Shown: positions 17,264 to 24,241 of the stretch, one piece after another
How the letters are laid out: each line of letters begins with the position of its first letter
Numbering within the stretch: the stretch's first letter is position 1
Source: CAYMCV01 sp964389005
GTDB lineage: Bacteria; Bacillota; Clostridia; Lachnospirales; Lachnospiraceae
Direction: 5' to 3'
DNA length: 27,625 nt
Assembly: GCA_964389005.1 (NCBI GenBank)
Contig: CAYMCV010000020.1
Coordinates: 1 to 27,625 of the forward strand
Translations under genes and position numbers: made by a program
Notes under the pieces: model-generated
The model's input: only the letters and a program-made list of their open reading frames with translations
Database searches by the model: none
Told to the model about the DNA's origin: nothing

Positions 17264-18151
17264 ATGTTTAATCAATTATTTGGAAAGTATTTGGTGGATA
17301 CCAAGCACCTTACATCCGAACAACTGTCGGAAGTGGTGACAATGGGGAGCAAAATCCGTGTCAAACTGGGTTTGATTGCGGTTTCGGAACGGTTGCTAAC
17401 CATTCAACAAGCAGATGAGATTAATCGTTTACAGGCAGTTATGGACAAGCGATTCGGCGATATTGCTGTTGAAAAAGGCTATCTGACGGAAGATCAAGTT
17501 TCGAGATTACTTGGTTTGCAAGGGAATGCATACCTTACATTTGCACAAATTTTAACCGATAAGTGCTATATGACGTTAGATGAGATTGAAGTTGCATTGG
17601 CGGAATATCAGAAGAAGTACGGATTTACCATGACGGATATGGAAGCATTGAGAAGCGGTGACGTTGACAGAATCGTCCCCTTGTTTTTGCCTCATATCGA
17701 GGAGCCGCTGTATACGGAGTTGATCGGTGTTGCAATTCGTACATTAATTCGTTTGATTGATGCAGATACATATTTGTTAAAAGCAACGTTTACGGATGCA
17801 TTCGATGCCGATAAAATTGCAATGCAAGACTTGAACGGAGAACATAAGGCGAGTTTGGCATTTAGCGCAAAGGGAGATAATTTACTGGCGATTGCTGATA
17901 CATTTGCAGGAGAATCTTTTGATAAAGTGGATGCGGATGCTTTGGATGCGGTGTCGGAATTTATCAATTGTATTAACGGATTATTTGCAACCGGTATCAG
18001 TTATTCAAAGATAGAGATGGATATGTTGCCACCGGCATATTATGCCACACCTGTTAAGGCAACAGCAAGACAGATTTGCGTAATTCCTTTGTACATTCGA
18101 GGAAAAAGAGTTGAACTTTTGGTAACCTTTGATGAAATGATGAGTGTTTAG
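17264..18151 (+). CDS. CheX/CheC-like phosphatase-domain protein with MshEN-like N-terminal region
   Basis: 295 residues from the ATG at 17264, chosen for AAGGAG at 17251-17256; an upstream ATG at 17186 overlaps the promoter. The N-terminal half (1-130) has repeated segments of the form FG-x2-L/A-V-x3-(H/G)-(L/Y)-LT-x2-Q (FGKYLVDTKHLTSEQL, FGDIAVEKGYLTEDQV), resembling the MshEN/GspE-N fold. The C-terminal half (about 150-295) resembles CheX/CheC. LDAVSEFIN fits the D/S-x3-E-x2-N phosphatase motif, with prolines 21-22 residues later, close to the expected x22-P. CheX proteins dephosphorylate CheY~P. The next gene, 12 bases away, is a lone CheY-like receiver, so this is probably a dedicated phosphatase/receiver pair. 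No methyl-accepting receptor or CheA is in the window. Function of the N-terminal part is unknown. Confidence 0.75.
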   Translation: MFNQLFGKYLVDTKHLTSEQLSEVVTMGSKIRVKLGLIAVSERLLTIQQADEINRLQAVMDKRFGDIAVEKGYLTEDQVSRLLGLQGNAYLTFAQILTDKCYMTLDEIEVALAEYQKKYGFTMTDMEALRSGDVDRIVPLFLPHIEEPLYTELIGVAIRTLIRLIDADTYLLKATFTDAFDADKIAMQDLNGEHKASLAFSAKGDNLLAIADTFAGESFDKVDADALDAVSEFINCINGLFATGISYSKIEMDMLPPAYYATPVKATARQICVIPLYIRGKRVELLVTFDEMMSV

Positions 18152-18163
18152 GAGGAAGAAAGA

Positions 18164-18517
18164 ATGTCAAAGATATTAATTGTTGATGATTCGAGGACAT
18201 CACGAAAGGTTTTGCGAGGCATTTTGGAGTCTAGCGGACATGAAATTTTGGATGAGGCCGTTGACGGGAAAGACGGTGTTGAGAAGTTTCGCACGCTTTC
18301 ACCGGAGATTACAACCTTGGATATAACGATGCCTATCATGGATGGGTTGGATGCTTTAAAAGCAATCAAGGAAATGAATCCAAATGCCAAAATTATCATG
18401 GTTACAGCGGCGGGACAACAAAGTAAGATGGTAGAGGCAATCAAACTCGGAGCGTCGGAGTTTTTGACCAAACCGTTTGAAGCTGAACAAATATTGAAAT
18501 TGATTGATAAGATGTGA
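18164..18517 (+). CDS. CheY-like single-domain response regulator
   Basis: 117 residues consisting only of a receiver domain. The acidic pair is D8/D9 (ILIVDDSRTSRK), the phospho-acceptor is D53 (LDITMPIMDG), the switch Thr is T81 (MVTAAG) and the conserved Lys-Pro is K103-P104. There is no DNA-binding output domain, so it must act by protein contact. AGGAGG lies just before the ATG. It pairs with the CheX-like gene 12 bases upstream. It could be CheY itself, but no other chemotaxis gene is present, so a target other than the flagellar motor is possible. Confidence 0.9.
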   Translation: MSKILIVDDSRTSRKVLRGILESSGHEILDEAVDGKDGVEKFRTLSPEITTLDITMPIMDGLDALKAIKEMNPNAKIIMVTAAGQQSKMVEAIKLGASEFLTKPFEAEQILKLIDKM

Positions 18518-18522
18518 GTAAG

Positions 18523-18556
18523 ATGCAAGTGCTCGGTGACGGACACTTGCATTTTA
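18523..18556 (+). terminator. Intrinsic terminator after the receiver gene
   Basis: A 9-base stem, ATGCAAGTG at 18523-18531 pairing with CACTTGCAT at 18544-18552, loop of 12 bases, followed by a short T run. Confidence 0.65.
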
Positions 18557-18575
18557 ACTTATGAAGGACTATACT
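18547..18575 (+). promoter_or_regulatory. Probable sigma-A promoter for the Nudix gene
   Basis: TTGCAT at 18547-18552 and TATACT at 18570-18575 with a 17-base spacer. The -35 element is part of the 3' arm of the preceding terminator, a compact arrangement. Confidence 0.5.
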
Positions 18576-18613
18576 GTCAGTAGTTTGACGTCACACCAAC
18601 AGGAGGAATTGCA

Positions 18614-19069
18614 GTGATTGAAGCAACAAGCTGTGGCGGTGTGGTTATTTTTAGGGGTAAGATTCTTTTACTTTATAAAAATTACAGAAACAAATATGAA
18701 GGATGGGTTTTACCTAAAGGAACTGTTGAGGCAGGAGAGGAATTTCAAGACACCGCTATTCGCGAAGTTTTGGAAGAATCCGGTGCCAAAGCAACAATCA
18801 TTAAATACATTGGAAAGAGTTCATATTCTTTTAATGTTCCTGAGGATACGGTCGAGAAAGAAGTGCATTGGTATTTAATGATGGCGGACAGTTACTATAA
18901 TAAACCGCAACGCGAAGAATTTTTTATGGATTCCGGATTCTATAAGTATCATGAAGCATATCATTTATTGAAATTTTCCAACGAGAAACAGATTCTCGAA
19001 CGGGCCTACAATGATTATTTAGGTCTCAAAAAGGATAATTTATGGGGAAACCGGAAATACTATTCGTAA
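18614..19069 (+). CDS. Nudix hydrolase
   Basis: A 151-residue protein with a perfect Nudix box, G-x5-E-x7-RE-x2-EE-x-G, in GTVEAGEEFQDTAIREVLEE followed by SGA. The glutamates coordinate the metal for cleavage of nucleoside diphosphates linked to another group. The preceding KYEGWVLPKG segment (G-W-x-LPKG) is frequent in diadenosine polyphosphate and nucleotide-clearing members. The substrate cannot be set from sequence. The start is a GTG at 18614 with AGGAGG at 18601-18606. It stands alone between a promoter and a terminator. Confidence 0.92.
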   Translation: MIEATSCGGVVIFRGKILLLYKNYRNKYEGWVLPKGTVEAGEEFQDTAIREVLEESGAKATIIKYIGKSSYSFNVPEDTVEKEVHWYLMMADSYYNKPQREEFFMDSGFYKYHEAYHLLKFSNEKQILERAYNDYLGLKKDNLWGNRKYYS

Positions 19070-19101
19070 GTTTTATCATTTTAAGCGAATATTTTTACTT
19101 G

Positions 19102-19130
19102 AAAAAAGAAAGCAAATTGCTTTCTTTTTT
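19102..19130 (+). terminator. Strong intrinsic terminator after the Nudix gene
   Basis: A 12-base stem, AAAAAAGAAAGC at 19102-19113 pairing with GCTTTCTTTTTT at 19119-19130, loop AAATT, ending in six T. The A-run/T-run symmetry would also let it work in the other direction. Confidence 0.85.
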
Positions 19131-19140
19131 GATGATTCTA

Positions 19141-19149
19141 TGATATAAT
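19141..19149 (+). promoter_or_regulatory. Extended -10 promoter for the Big_2/GH25-like gene
   Basis: TGATATAAT at 19141-19149 is a consensus extended -10 (TGnTATAAT). The -35 position, 17 bases upstream, is only TTTCTT and overlaps the terminator. The start codon is 54 bases further on. Confidence 0.5.
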
Positions 19150-19203
19150 CATAAGGCATTTATTGTGTTATTATACATAGTACCAAGAATTGGGAGGCAA
19201 AGA

Positions 19204-22158
19204 ATGAATCAGGATTGGGACAAGGAATCTTTTGAATGGTCTGAAGATGAGGAAGAAGACCTTTCGACAGATTCGGAGTTAACGCAGGAACCAAGCGGGG
19301 GCAAAACGAAGAAAAAGAGAACCAAATTTCAAATGTTATTGCAGAAAATATCTGTTATGGATATCATCATTGCGTTTGTGGGTGTTATTGTTGTAATTGC
19401 GGCAATTGCACTCGGAATTACTTTAAAAAACAAAGCAGACATTGCAAAAGCAGAAGAACAAGAGTTTCAAGAAATCACAGGAATGTACGGTAAAGATACA
19501 GAGATTTCCGTTGTATTTGAGTCATATTGCAGAGATTTGCAGATTAAATTTATCAACAAAGGCACCGGCAAATTGATTGCAAATGTAGATTTTGAAATTG
19601 ACATCATATCACCGGCCGGAGAAGAAAGCATATGGGTTGATGAGGATGAAGACGGCATCATTTATTACTCCGATTTAACGCCGGGTAGTTATACAGTTAG
19701 TATGGCTTCCAAGAATATGTTTAAATACTCAACTTCCTCCAAGGATATTTCTGTTAAGAATGAATATGATTTCCAAAAGACCGAAATTATGTGCGAAACA
19801 TTGACAGAAGGTGAAATTGACAAGAGTGTTGAAGATGCATTACAAGTCAATGAACAGAGTTCCGTTGGAGCGACACTGCAGGATACGGTACAGTGGGTCG
19901 AGTCGACGGTCGTTGAAATACCCTATATTGAAATTGACAAATCCAAGATCATTAACCCGGATACGAAACTTAATTTAACAATCGCTTCCAATACGGAATA
20001 CGAGGAACCGTCTGTATTTGTAGCAAATGCAGTTTATGCAAGCAAGCGTTGCAATATGTTTATCGGCAATACACAATTACCGAATGCTATGCGACAAGAA
20101 GCAGATAGAATTGTTTTGGCAAGTGCACAATCGGGGACGACAACGCCAACAACACCGACAACACCAACGACACCAACGACACCGGATCCGACGACACCAA
20201 CAATACCGACGGACGTTGTTTTAAAAGCATCCTCCGTAAGTTTGACGGTTGGACAGAAAGTGACGATCGGTTTGGATGCAACTTCTGTAACAGATGTAAA
20301 ATGGGAGTTGGGTGATCCACAGTCAACAATTGTCAGCGTGAATGGGACTACAGGTGAGATAACAGCATTGGCGGTAGGGACGGCAATAGTTAAGGCTAGA
20401 TGTATCAGTGATCCTAATTTGGTAAAAGATTGCACAGTGACGGTGACTGCTCCGGTTGTTACTGTTAGCAAGACCGAAATTACAAGCACAGGTTCCGGTG
20501 TGAGAGTCGGAGAAATTTTGCAATTAACAGGAAAGGTAACATACTCTGATGCGACTGTATCAACCACGGACATTACATGGTCCAGTGCCAATACGGCATA
20601 TGCAACTGTGGAAGCGACAACGGGAAAAGTTACCGGTGTGGCTGCAGGGCAGGTTGTGATATATGCGACATCAACAAAAGACAACAGTAAAGTAGCATCC
20701 ATTACTGTTATTGTTTCGGATGCGATTCCAAAAGCGACGGCTATTACGGTTACGCCTGACAAAGCTACCTTGAACTGGAAAACACCTCTTGATGTTGCGT
20801 CGATGTCAACGACATTAACTGCAAATGTTACCTTATCACAGGGTGTAGATAAATCTGTTGTATGGACATCTTCCGATACAAATGTCGTAACAGTTGATGC
20901 TTACGGAAAAGTTACGGGCGTAGGCCCCGGATGTGCAACAATTACCGCAACGACAGTTGCTGTAAGCGCAAATGAACCGGGCAAGAAGTTAAGCGCATCG
21001 GCAATTATCAATGTCAATGGATTTACAATGACAATTGATCACAGCGCAGAGCGAATTTTAGAAGGTACTTCGTTTACCATTACGCCGACAATGACCAATT
21101 ATCCGACAGGTTCCATTACATGGACATCAAGCAATCAGTCGGTTGCTTCGGTTACAAACGGTGTCGTTACAGGTATTTCTTCCGGTACGGCAACAATAAC
21201 CGCAACTTCTGTTGACAAAGATTTAAGCGGCAGACCCATTGCCATCAATTGTTCTGTTACTGTAGTACGTAAACCACAGAATGATACTTCGACAGCATTG
21301 ATTAACAAGTCAGGCAAACAGATATTTGTTGAGAAATCTTCCGGAGAGTATGTCAAAGCAACATCTTCCGACTATTATAAAACCGGAGCAAAATACTACG
21401 TATCAACCGATGGATTGTGCGAGTACACAGGATGGCAGACATTTGATGACGGAACCTATTATTACGGTCCGGATAAGAAACCGGTTACGGGAACACAAGT
21501 CATTCGCGGAATCAAATATCAATTTGACGATAAGGGTGTTTTACAGAATAACTATTCTTATGGATTGGATGTATCTTCCAATGATGATGCAGTAGACTTT
21601 CAGTGGGCTGCCCAACAGGGGATGACATTTGCAATGATACGTTGCGGATATCGTGGCGCCGTAAACCATGAAGTGATTCAGGATGCGGCATGTGAAGAGA
21701 ATATTAAGGCTGCGCAAGAAGCAGGGATGTCAGTCGGGCTTTATTTTGAGTCGCAGGCTACGGATGTCAAGCAAGCGATTGACGAAGCATCTATGGCAAT
21801 TGCAATAGCAGATAAGTATGAAATCTACAATTGCAAGATTTTTATGGTATGCGGTAAAGGAAATGAATCATTAAATGCCATGAATGCAGCTTCCCGTACA
21901 GTATTAGCTTCAGCTTTCTGCCAAACGGTTCAGAACAATTACTACAGTGCCGGCGTTATGGGATCGGCTTCTTGGATAAAAACGAACTTGAATACCGTCG
22001 ACCTGGGAGAAAATTGTATGATCTGGATTTCCGAGTATGTGTCGGAATTGAATTATAACGGCAAGTGCGATTTGTGGCAACAGGGAATGCTCACGCAAGA
22101 CGGTAAATCAGTACGCCGTAATGTGTGGATGCAAGGTTCTTATGATTATACGGAATAG
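19204..22158 (+). CDS. Membrane-anchored surface protein: four Big_2 Ig-like domains, cell-wall-binding-like repeats, degenerate GH25 domain
   Basis: 984 residues from the ATG at 19204, which follows GGAGG; 13 more codons upstream are open but unlikely to be used. Order: acidic cytosolic N terminus (1-48), membrane helix (about 51-74), an extracellular beta domain (about 100-200), a Thr/Pro linker (about 310-338), four Big_2 domains (about 339-423, 424-514, 515-608, 609-695; each with the V(T)WxSx...GxATITA pattern), a cell-wall-binding-like stretch (about 730-780, TGWQTFDDGTYYYGPDKKPV), and a GH25-like domain (786-984). The first GH25 Asp is kept (D789 in GLDVSSND). The usual catalytic D-x-E strand is instead FMVCGKGN (V882, G884), so muramidase activity is doubtful. 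It probably binds or organises the cell wall. It is alone behind its own promoter. Confidence 0.88.
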   Translation: MNQDWDKESFEWSEDEEEDLSTDSELTQEPSGGKTKKKRTKFQMLLQKISVMDIIIAFVGVIVVIAAIALGITLKNKADIAKAEEQEFQEITGMYGKDTEISVVFESYCRDLQIKFINKGTGKLIANVDFEIDIISPAGEESIWVDEDEDGIIYYSDLTPGSYTVSMASKNMFKYSTSSKDISVKNEYDFQKTEIMCETLTEGEIDKSVEDALQVNEQSSVGATLQDTVQWVESTVVEIPYIEIDKSKIINPDTKLNLTIASNTEYEEPSVFVANAVYASKRCNMFIGNTQLPNAMRQEADRIVLASAQSGTTTPTTPTTPTTPTTPDPTTPTIPTDVVLKASSVSLTVGQKVTIGLDATSVTDVKWELGDPQSTIVSVNGTTGEITALAVGTAIVKARCISDPNLVKDCTVTVTAPVVTVSKTEITSTGSGVRVGEILQLTGKVTYSDATVSTTDITWSSANTAYATVEATTGKVTGVAAGQVVIYATSTKDNSKVASITVIVSDAIPKATAITVTPDKATLNWKTPLDVASMSTTLTANVTLSQGVDKSVVWTSSDTNVVTVDAYGKVTGVGPGCATITATTVAVSANEPGKKLSASAIINVNGFTMTIDHSAERILEGTSFTITPTMTNYPTGSITWTSSNQSVASVTNGVVTGISSGTATITATSVDKDLSGRPIAINCSVTVVRKPQNDTSTALINKSGKQIFVEKSSGEYVKATSSDYYKTGAKYYVSTDGLCEYTGWQTFDDGTYYYGPDKKPVTGTQVIRGIKYQFDDKGVLQNNYSYGLDVSSNDDAVDFQWAAQQGMTFAMIRCGYRGAVNHEVIQDAACEENIKAAQEAGMSVGLYFESQATDVKQAIDEASMAIAIADKYEIYNCKIFMVCGKGNESLNAMNAASRTVLASAFCQTVQNNYYSAGVMGSASWIKTNLNTVDLGENCMIWISEYVSELNYNGKCDLWQQGMLTQDGKSVRRNVWMQGSYDYTE
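20137..20210 (+). repeat. Short tandem repeat encoding the Thr-Pro linker
   Basis: About eight imperfect 9-base units of the type ACACCAACG/ACACCGACA, encoding repeated T-T-P / P-T-T triplets between the first extracellular domain and the Big_2 domains. In-frame 9-base units mean that gain or loss keeps the reading frame. Confidence 0.8.
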
Positions 22159-22187
22159 TAGTACGATGGCAAAGGCGGGGAATCACA

Positions 22188-22541
22188 GTGAAATTCAGTC
22201 AAAATCTTTACACGGACGAAGCGGCTTTGAAGAACAAAAAATCAATCATACATAAATTGAAACGAAATCGTATGCAGGCTTCGGTTTATGTAATAACGCT
22301 TAATTTGTCAACAATGCGTCCGGAACTGATTCACTCAGTGTTTTTACAACAAAAATACTATAAAAAAAACCCGCCGTATGTGATAGGAATTGCTATGAGT
22401 GCTGAATCCGGAATGGAAATATTGTGCAAGATTGTTTCAGAAAACCTCACAGAAAGTGGAACGATAAATATTTGTGATAAATTCATGGAACCGAAAGTAA
22501 TGAAGCGGAGAAAAGGGGGAAGTCGATGCACATCTTCCTGA
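22188..22541 (+). CDS. Hypothetical protein, 117 residues
   Basis: Not recognised. The protein is basic with a Lys/Arg-rich C terminus (MKRRKGGSRC), no membrane helix and no signal peptide. A possible alpha/beta core covers residues 28-100 (QASVYVITLNLS, YVIGIAMSAESGMEILCKIV). The GTG at 22188 follows GGCGGGG; an ATG 28 codons later is the alternative. The 3' end overlaps the next gene by 16 bases, and the pair is read in the order unknown gene, DUF2953, gerW, which suggests a functional or sporulation/envelope link. Codon use looks like that of its neighbours, so it is likely a real gene. Confidence 0.65.
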   Translation: MKFSQNLYTDEAALKNKKSIIHKLKRNRMQASVYVITLNLSTMRPELIHSVFLQQKYYKKNPPYVIGIAMSAESGMEILCKIVSENLTESGTINICDKFMEPKVMKRRKGGSRCTSS

Positions 22542-23536
22542 TGGTACTTAAAATCATTGGTATTGTCATAATCTCCATTGTGGCAATAATACTTTTAGCC
22601 GCTCTGTTATTATTGTTTTGGCCTATCAGATATCGAATACGATTTGAGAAGAAAGATAACTTTTATTTCAAATTCAAAGCAACATGGTTGCTACATGTGA
22701 TTTCGGCGCGATTTCTATACCAAGACAAAGCAACTTTTGTTGTAAGGATACTGGGAATACCGGTTTACAGGAGAAATCTCGACGATCAGAAGGCTGAAAA
22801 CGGTGACGATGCGACCGATACAAGCGACAAAACGGATACTTCGTTGCAAACAGAATCAACATTGCAGAATCATACGGTTGATAATGAGAATCAAGAAGTT
22901 GCCGAGCAACAAACATCGGATGGAACTGTTGAAATTGACGAATCGGCAGATGATAAAGATAACGAAGATGCTGATGATAATGAATTGACGCCGGAAGAAC
23001 AAGTTGAAGAAGATGAGATTTCATCACTGGGTTTCTTTGGGAAAATCAAATATTTTTTGAAAAAAATGAAAGAACTGTTTCTGGCAATAAAAGAAAAATG
23101 TTCCAACATTGAGTACACATTCCAAAGAATCTATGCTAAAATAAAAGAGTCTTATGCTTTGGCGCAGTATTATTATAAAGTATGGAATCGTCCAAAAACC
23201 AAAACATCGTTGTTGATGTGTAAGACGCAATTGTTTAAATTACTAAAACACTTAAAACCGCGAAAATTCCGTTCGGTATTGGAGTTTGGCACGGGTGATC
23301 CCGCAAGTACGGCACAGATATACGGTTATTACTGTATGGCGCAACCGTGGCTTGGAAAGAATGTCATCATGAACCCGCATTTTGAAGAAAAGGTTTTGAC
23401 GACTCATACTGACGCACGCGGACGCGTATTCATAGTGACATTGATAAAAATTGCATGGAAACTGTATTTTGATAAAGATTTGAGACAACTGATACGTTTG
23501 GTAAAACGGGAGGGTAAGAAGAATGGCAGAAAATAA
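22526..23536 (+). CDS. DUF2953 domain-containing membrane protein (YtfI-like)
   Basis: 336 residues. A strong N-terminal membrane helix (about 7-32) is followed by the family segment WPIRYRIRFEKKDNFYFKFK and WLLHVISARFLY. A long acidic low-complexity insert lies at about 90-165, rich in D, E, T and Q. The C-terminal DUF2953 core (LEFGTGDPASTAQIYGYY) follows. The biochemical function is unknown. In Bacillus, ytfI precedes ytfJ (gerW), and the same order holds here, with a 14-base overlap into gerW. RBS AAAGGGGGA. Confidence 0.85.
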   Translation: MHIFLMVLKIIGIVIISIVAIILLAALLLLFWPIRYRIRFEKKDNFYFKFKATWLLHVISARFLYQDKATFVVRILGIPVYRRNLDDQKAENGDDATDTSDKTDTSLQTESTLQNHTVDNENQEVAEQQTSDGTVEIDESADDKDNEDADDNELTPEEQVEEDEISSLGFFGKIKYFLKKMKELFLAIKEKCSNIEYTFQRIYAKIKESYALAQYYYKVWNRPKTKTSLLMCKTQLFKLLKHLKPRKFRSVLEFGTGDPASTAQIYGYYCMAQPWLGKNVIMNPHFEEKVLTTHTDARGRVFIVTLIKIAWKLYFDKDLRQLIRLVKREGKKNGRK

Positions 23537-23921
23537 TTTTGGCGGAGTTGTTGATTCATTAATGAAGGGTATGGAAGGATTTTTGTCATCCAAAACCGTT
23601 GTCGGTGATGCGACCACAATAGGAGATACAATCATTGTACCGCTTGTCGACGTAACATTCGGCGTTGGTGCCGGAACGGGTGCCGGAGAGAAAAAGAACG
23701 GAGGCGCAGGAGCAATGAGCGGAAAAATGACTCCGAGCGCAGTACTCGTCATTCGTGAAGGACAAACGAAACTTGTAAATATTAAGAATCAGGATAGTGT
23801 AACAAAAATGCTCGATATGATTCCGGAATTGGTTGACAAGTTTGTAGCAAAAGGAAAAGAGAATGAACTGATGAAGGATGAGGATGCTGCCAAAGCAGCC
23901 TTCCCTACAGAAGAAGCATAA
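23523..23921 (+). CDS. ytfJ: GerW family sporulation protein (YtfJ)
   Basis: 132 residues of the GerW/YtfJ family. It has the usual features: an N-terminal helix (VDSLMKGMEGFLSSKTVVGD), a beta stretch IIVPLVDVTFGVGAG, a Gly/Ala-rich loop, then GKMTPSAVLVIREGQTKLVN and a C-terminal amphipathic helix (MLDMIPELVDKF). In Bacillus it is needed for germination; it also occurs in Clostridia where its role is less clear. It does not by itself prove that this organism makes spores. GGGAGGGT precedes the ATG, which overlaps the DUF2953 gene. Confidence 0.93.
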   Translation: MAENNFGGVVDSLMKGMEGFLSSKTVVGDATTIGDTIIVPLVDVTFGVGAGTGAGEKKNGGAGAMSGKMTPSAVLVIREGQTKLVNIKNQDSVTKMLDMIPELVDKFVAKGKENELMKDEDAAKAAFPTEEA

Positions 23922-23942
23922 AAAGAAAAGCATTACTCAAGA

Positions 23943-23985
23943 AAAACCGTCATACGATAGAATAAGAAGGGTGTATGGCGGTTTT
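23943..23985 (+). terminator. Hairpin after gerW, enclosing the start region of the next small gene
   Basis: A 13-pair stem (one G-U), 23943-23955 (AAAACCGTCATAC) with 23973-23985 (GTATGGCGGTTTT), loop of 17 bases, ending in four T. It can act as a terminator for the gerW operon. The loop holds an AAGAAGGG Shine-Dalgarno-like run and the 3' arm holds an ATG (23975). Confidence 0.6.
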
Positions 23986-24136
23986 CAAAATGAAATCAAA
24001 GCGTTTTTGGGGATATACCATATTTTGGTTTGCAATCGGAATGCTATTTATGATGTTTGTTTCCAACAAATTCATTGGAAGTATTATTGTTGCGTTGCTT
24101 TTGATTGTTGGTTATAATATGTATTATTGCCATTAG
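23975..24136 (+). CDS. Small two-helix membrane protein (48-53 residues)
   Basis: An open frame too short for usual cut-offs. From the ATG at 23975 it encodes 53 residues; from the second ATG at 23990 it encodes 48 (MKSKRFWGYTIFWFAIGMLF...). There are two hydrophobic helices, about 13-31 and 34-50 of the longer form, joined by SNKF, with a basic KMKSKR start placing the N terminus inside by the positive-inside rule. Similar short two-helix proteins occur in Clostridia as hypotheticals (recalled impression, not searched). A Shine-Dalgarno-like AAGGG is only 3 bases from the first ATG, and neither start is clearly supported. Function unknown; clear hydrophobic patterning and a tidy stop favour a real gene. 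Confidence 0.6.
   Translation: MAVFKMKSKRFWGYTIFWFAIGMLFMMFVSNKFIGSIIVALLLIVGYNMYYCH
24090..24118 (+). promoter_or_regulatory. Possible sigma-A promoter for the J-domain gene
   Basis: TTGCGT at 24090-24095 and a perfect TATAAT at 24113-24118 with a 17-base spacer, inside the 3' end of the small membrane protein gene. A transcript from here would have a leader of about 115 bases. Confidence 0.45.
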
Positions 24137-24241
24137 ACTATATTTTACTTTTTAAACGATGAATTCCTCGCTTCGATGTGAATTGTATGTGGGACATGCG
24201 ATTACCGATTGCTTATTGCAAGTTGATGCATGGAGAATGTT

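Noticed and set aside
20137..20210. Regular short repeats that might be a small CRISPR array
   Set aside because: Units are 9 bases with no spacers and lie in frame inside a coding gene; no cas gene is present.
20034..20762. A 242-codon open frame on the minus strand under the Big_2 region
   Set aside because: It is a shadow of the Thr/Val/Ala-rich coding strand; the product is low-complexity V/T/S-rich with no RBS and no known domain.
23252..23752. A 166-codon minus-strand frame across DUF2953 and gerW
   Set aside because: Both plus-strand genes are well supported and the antisense product is P/T/S-rich without a family match.
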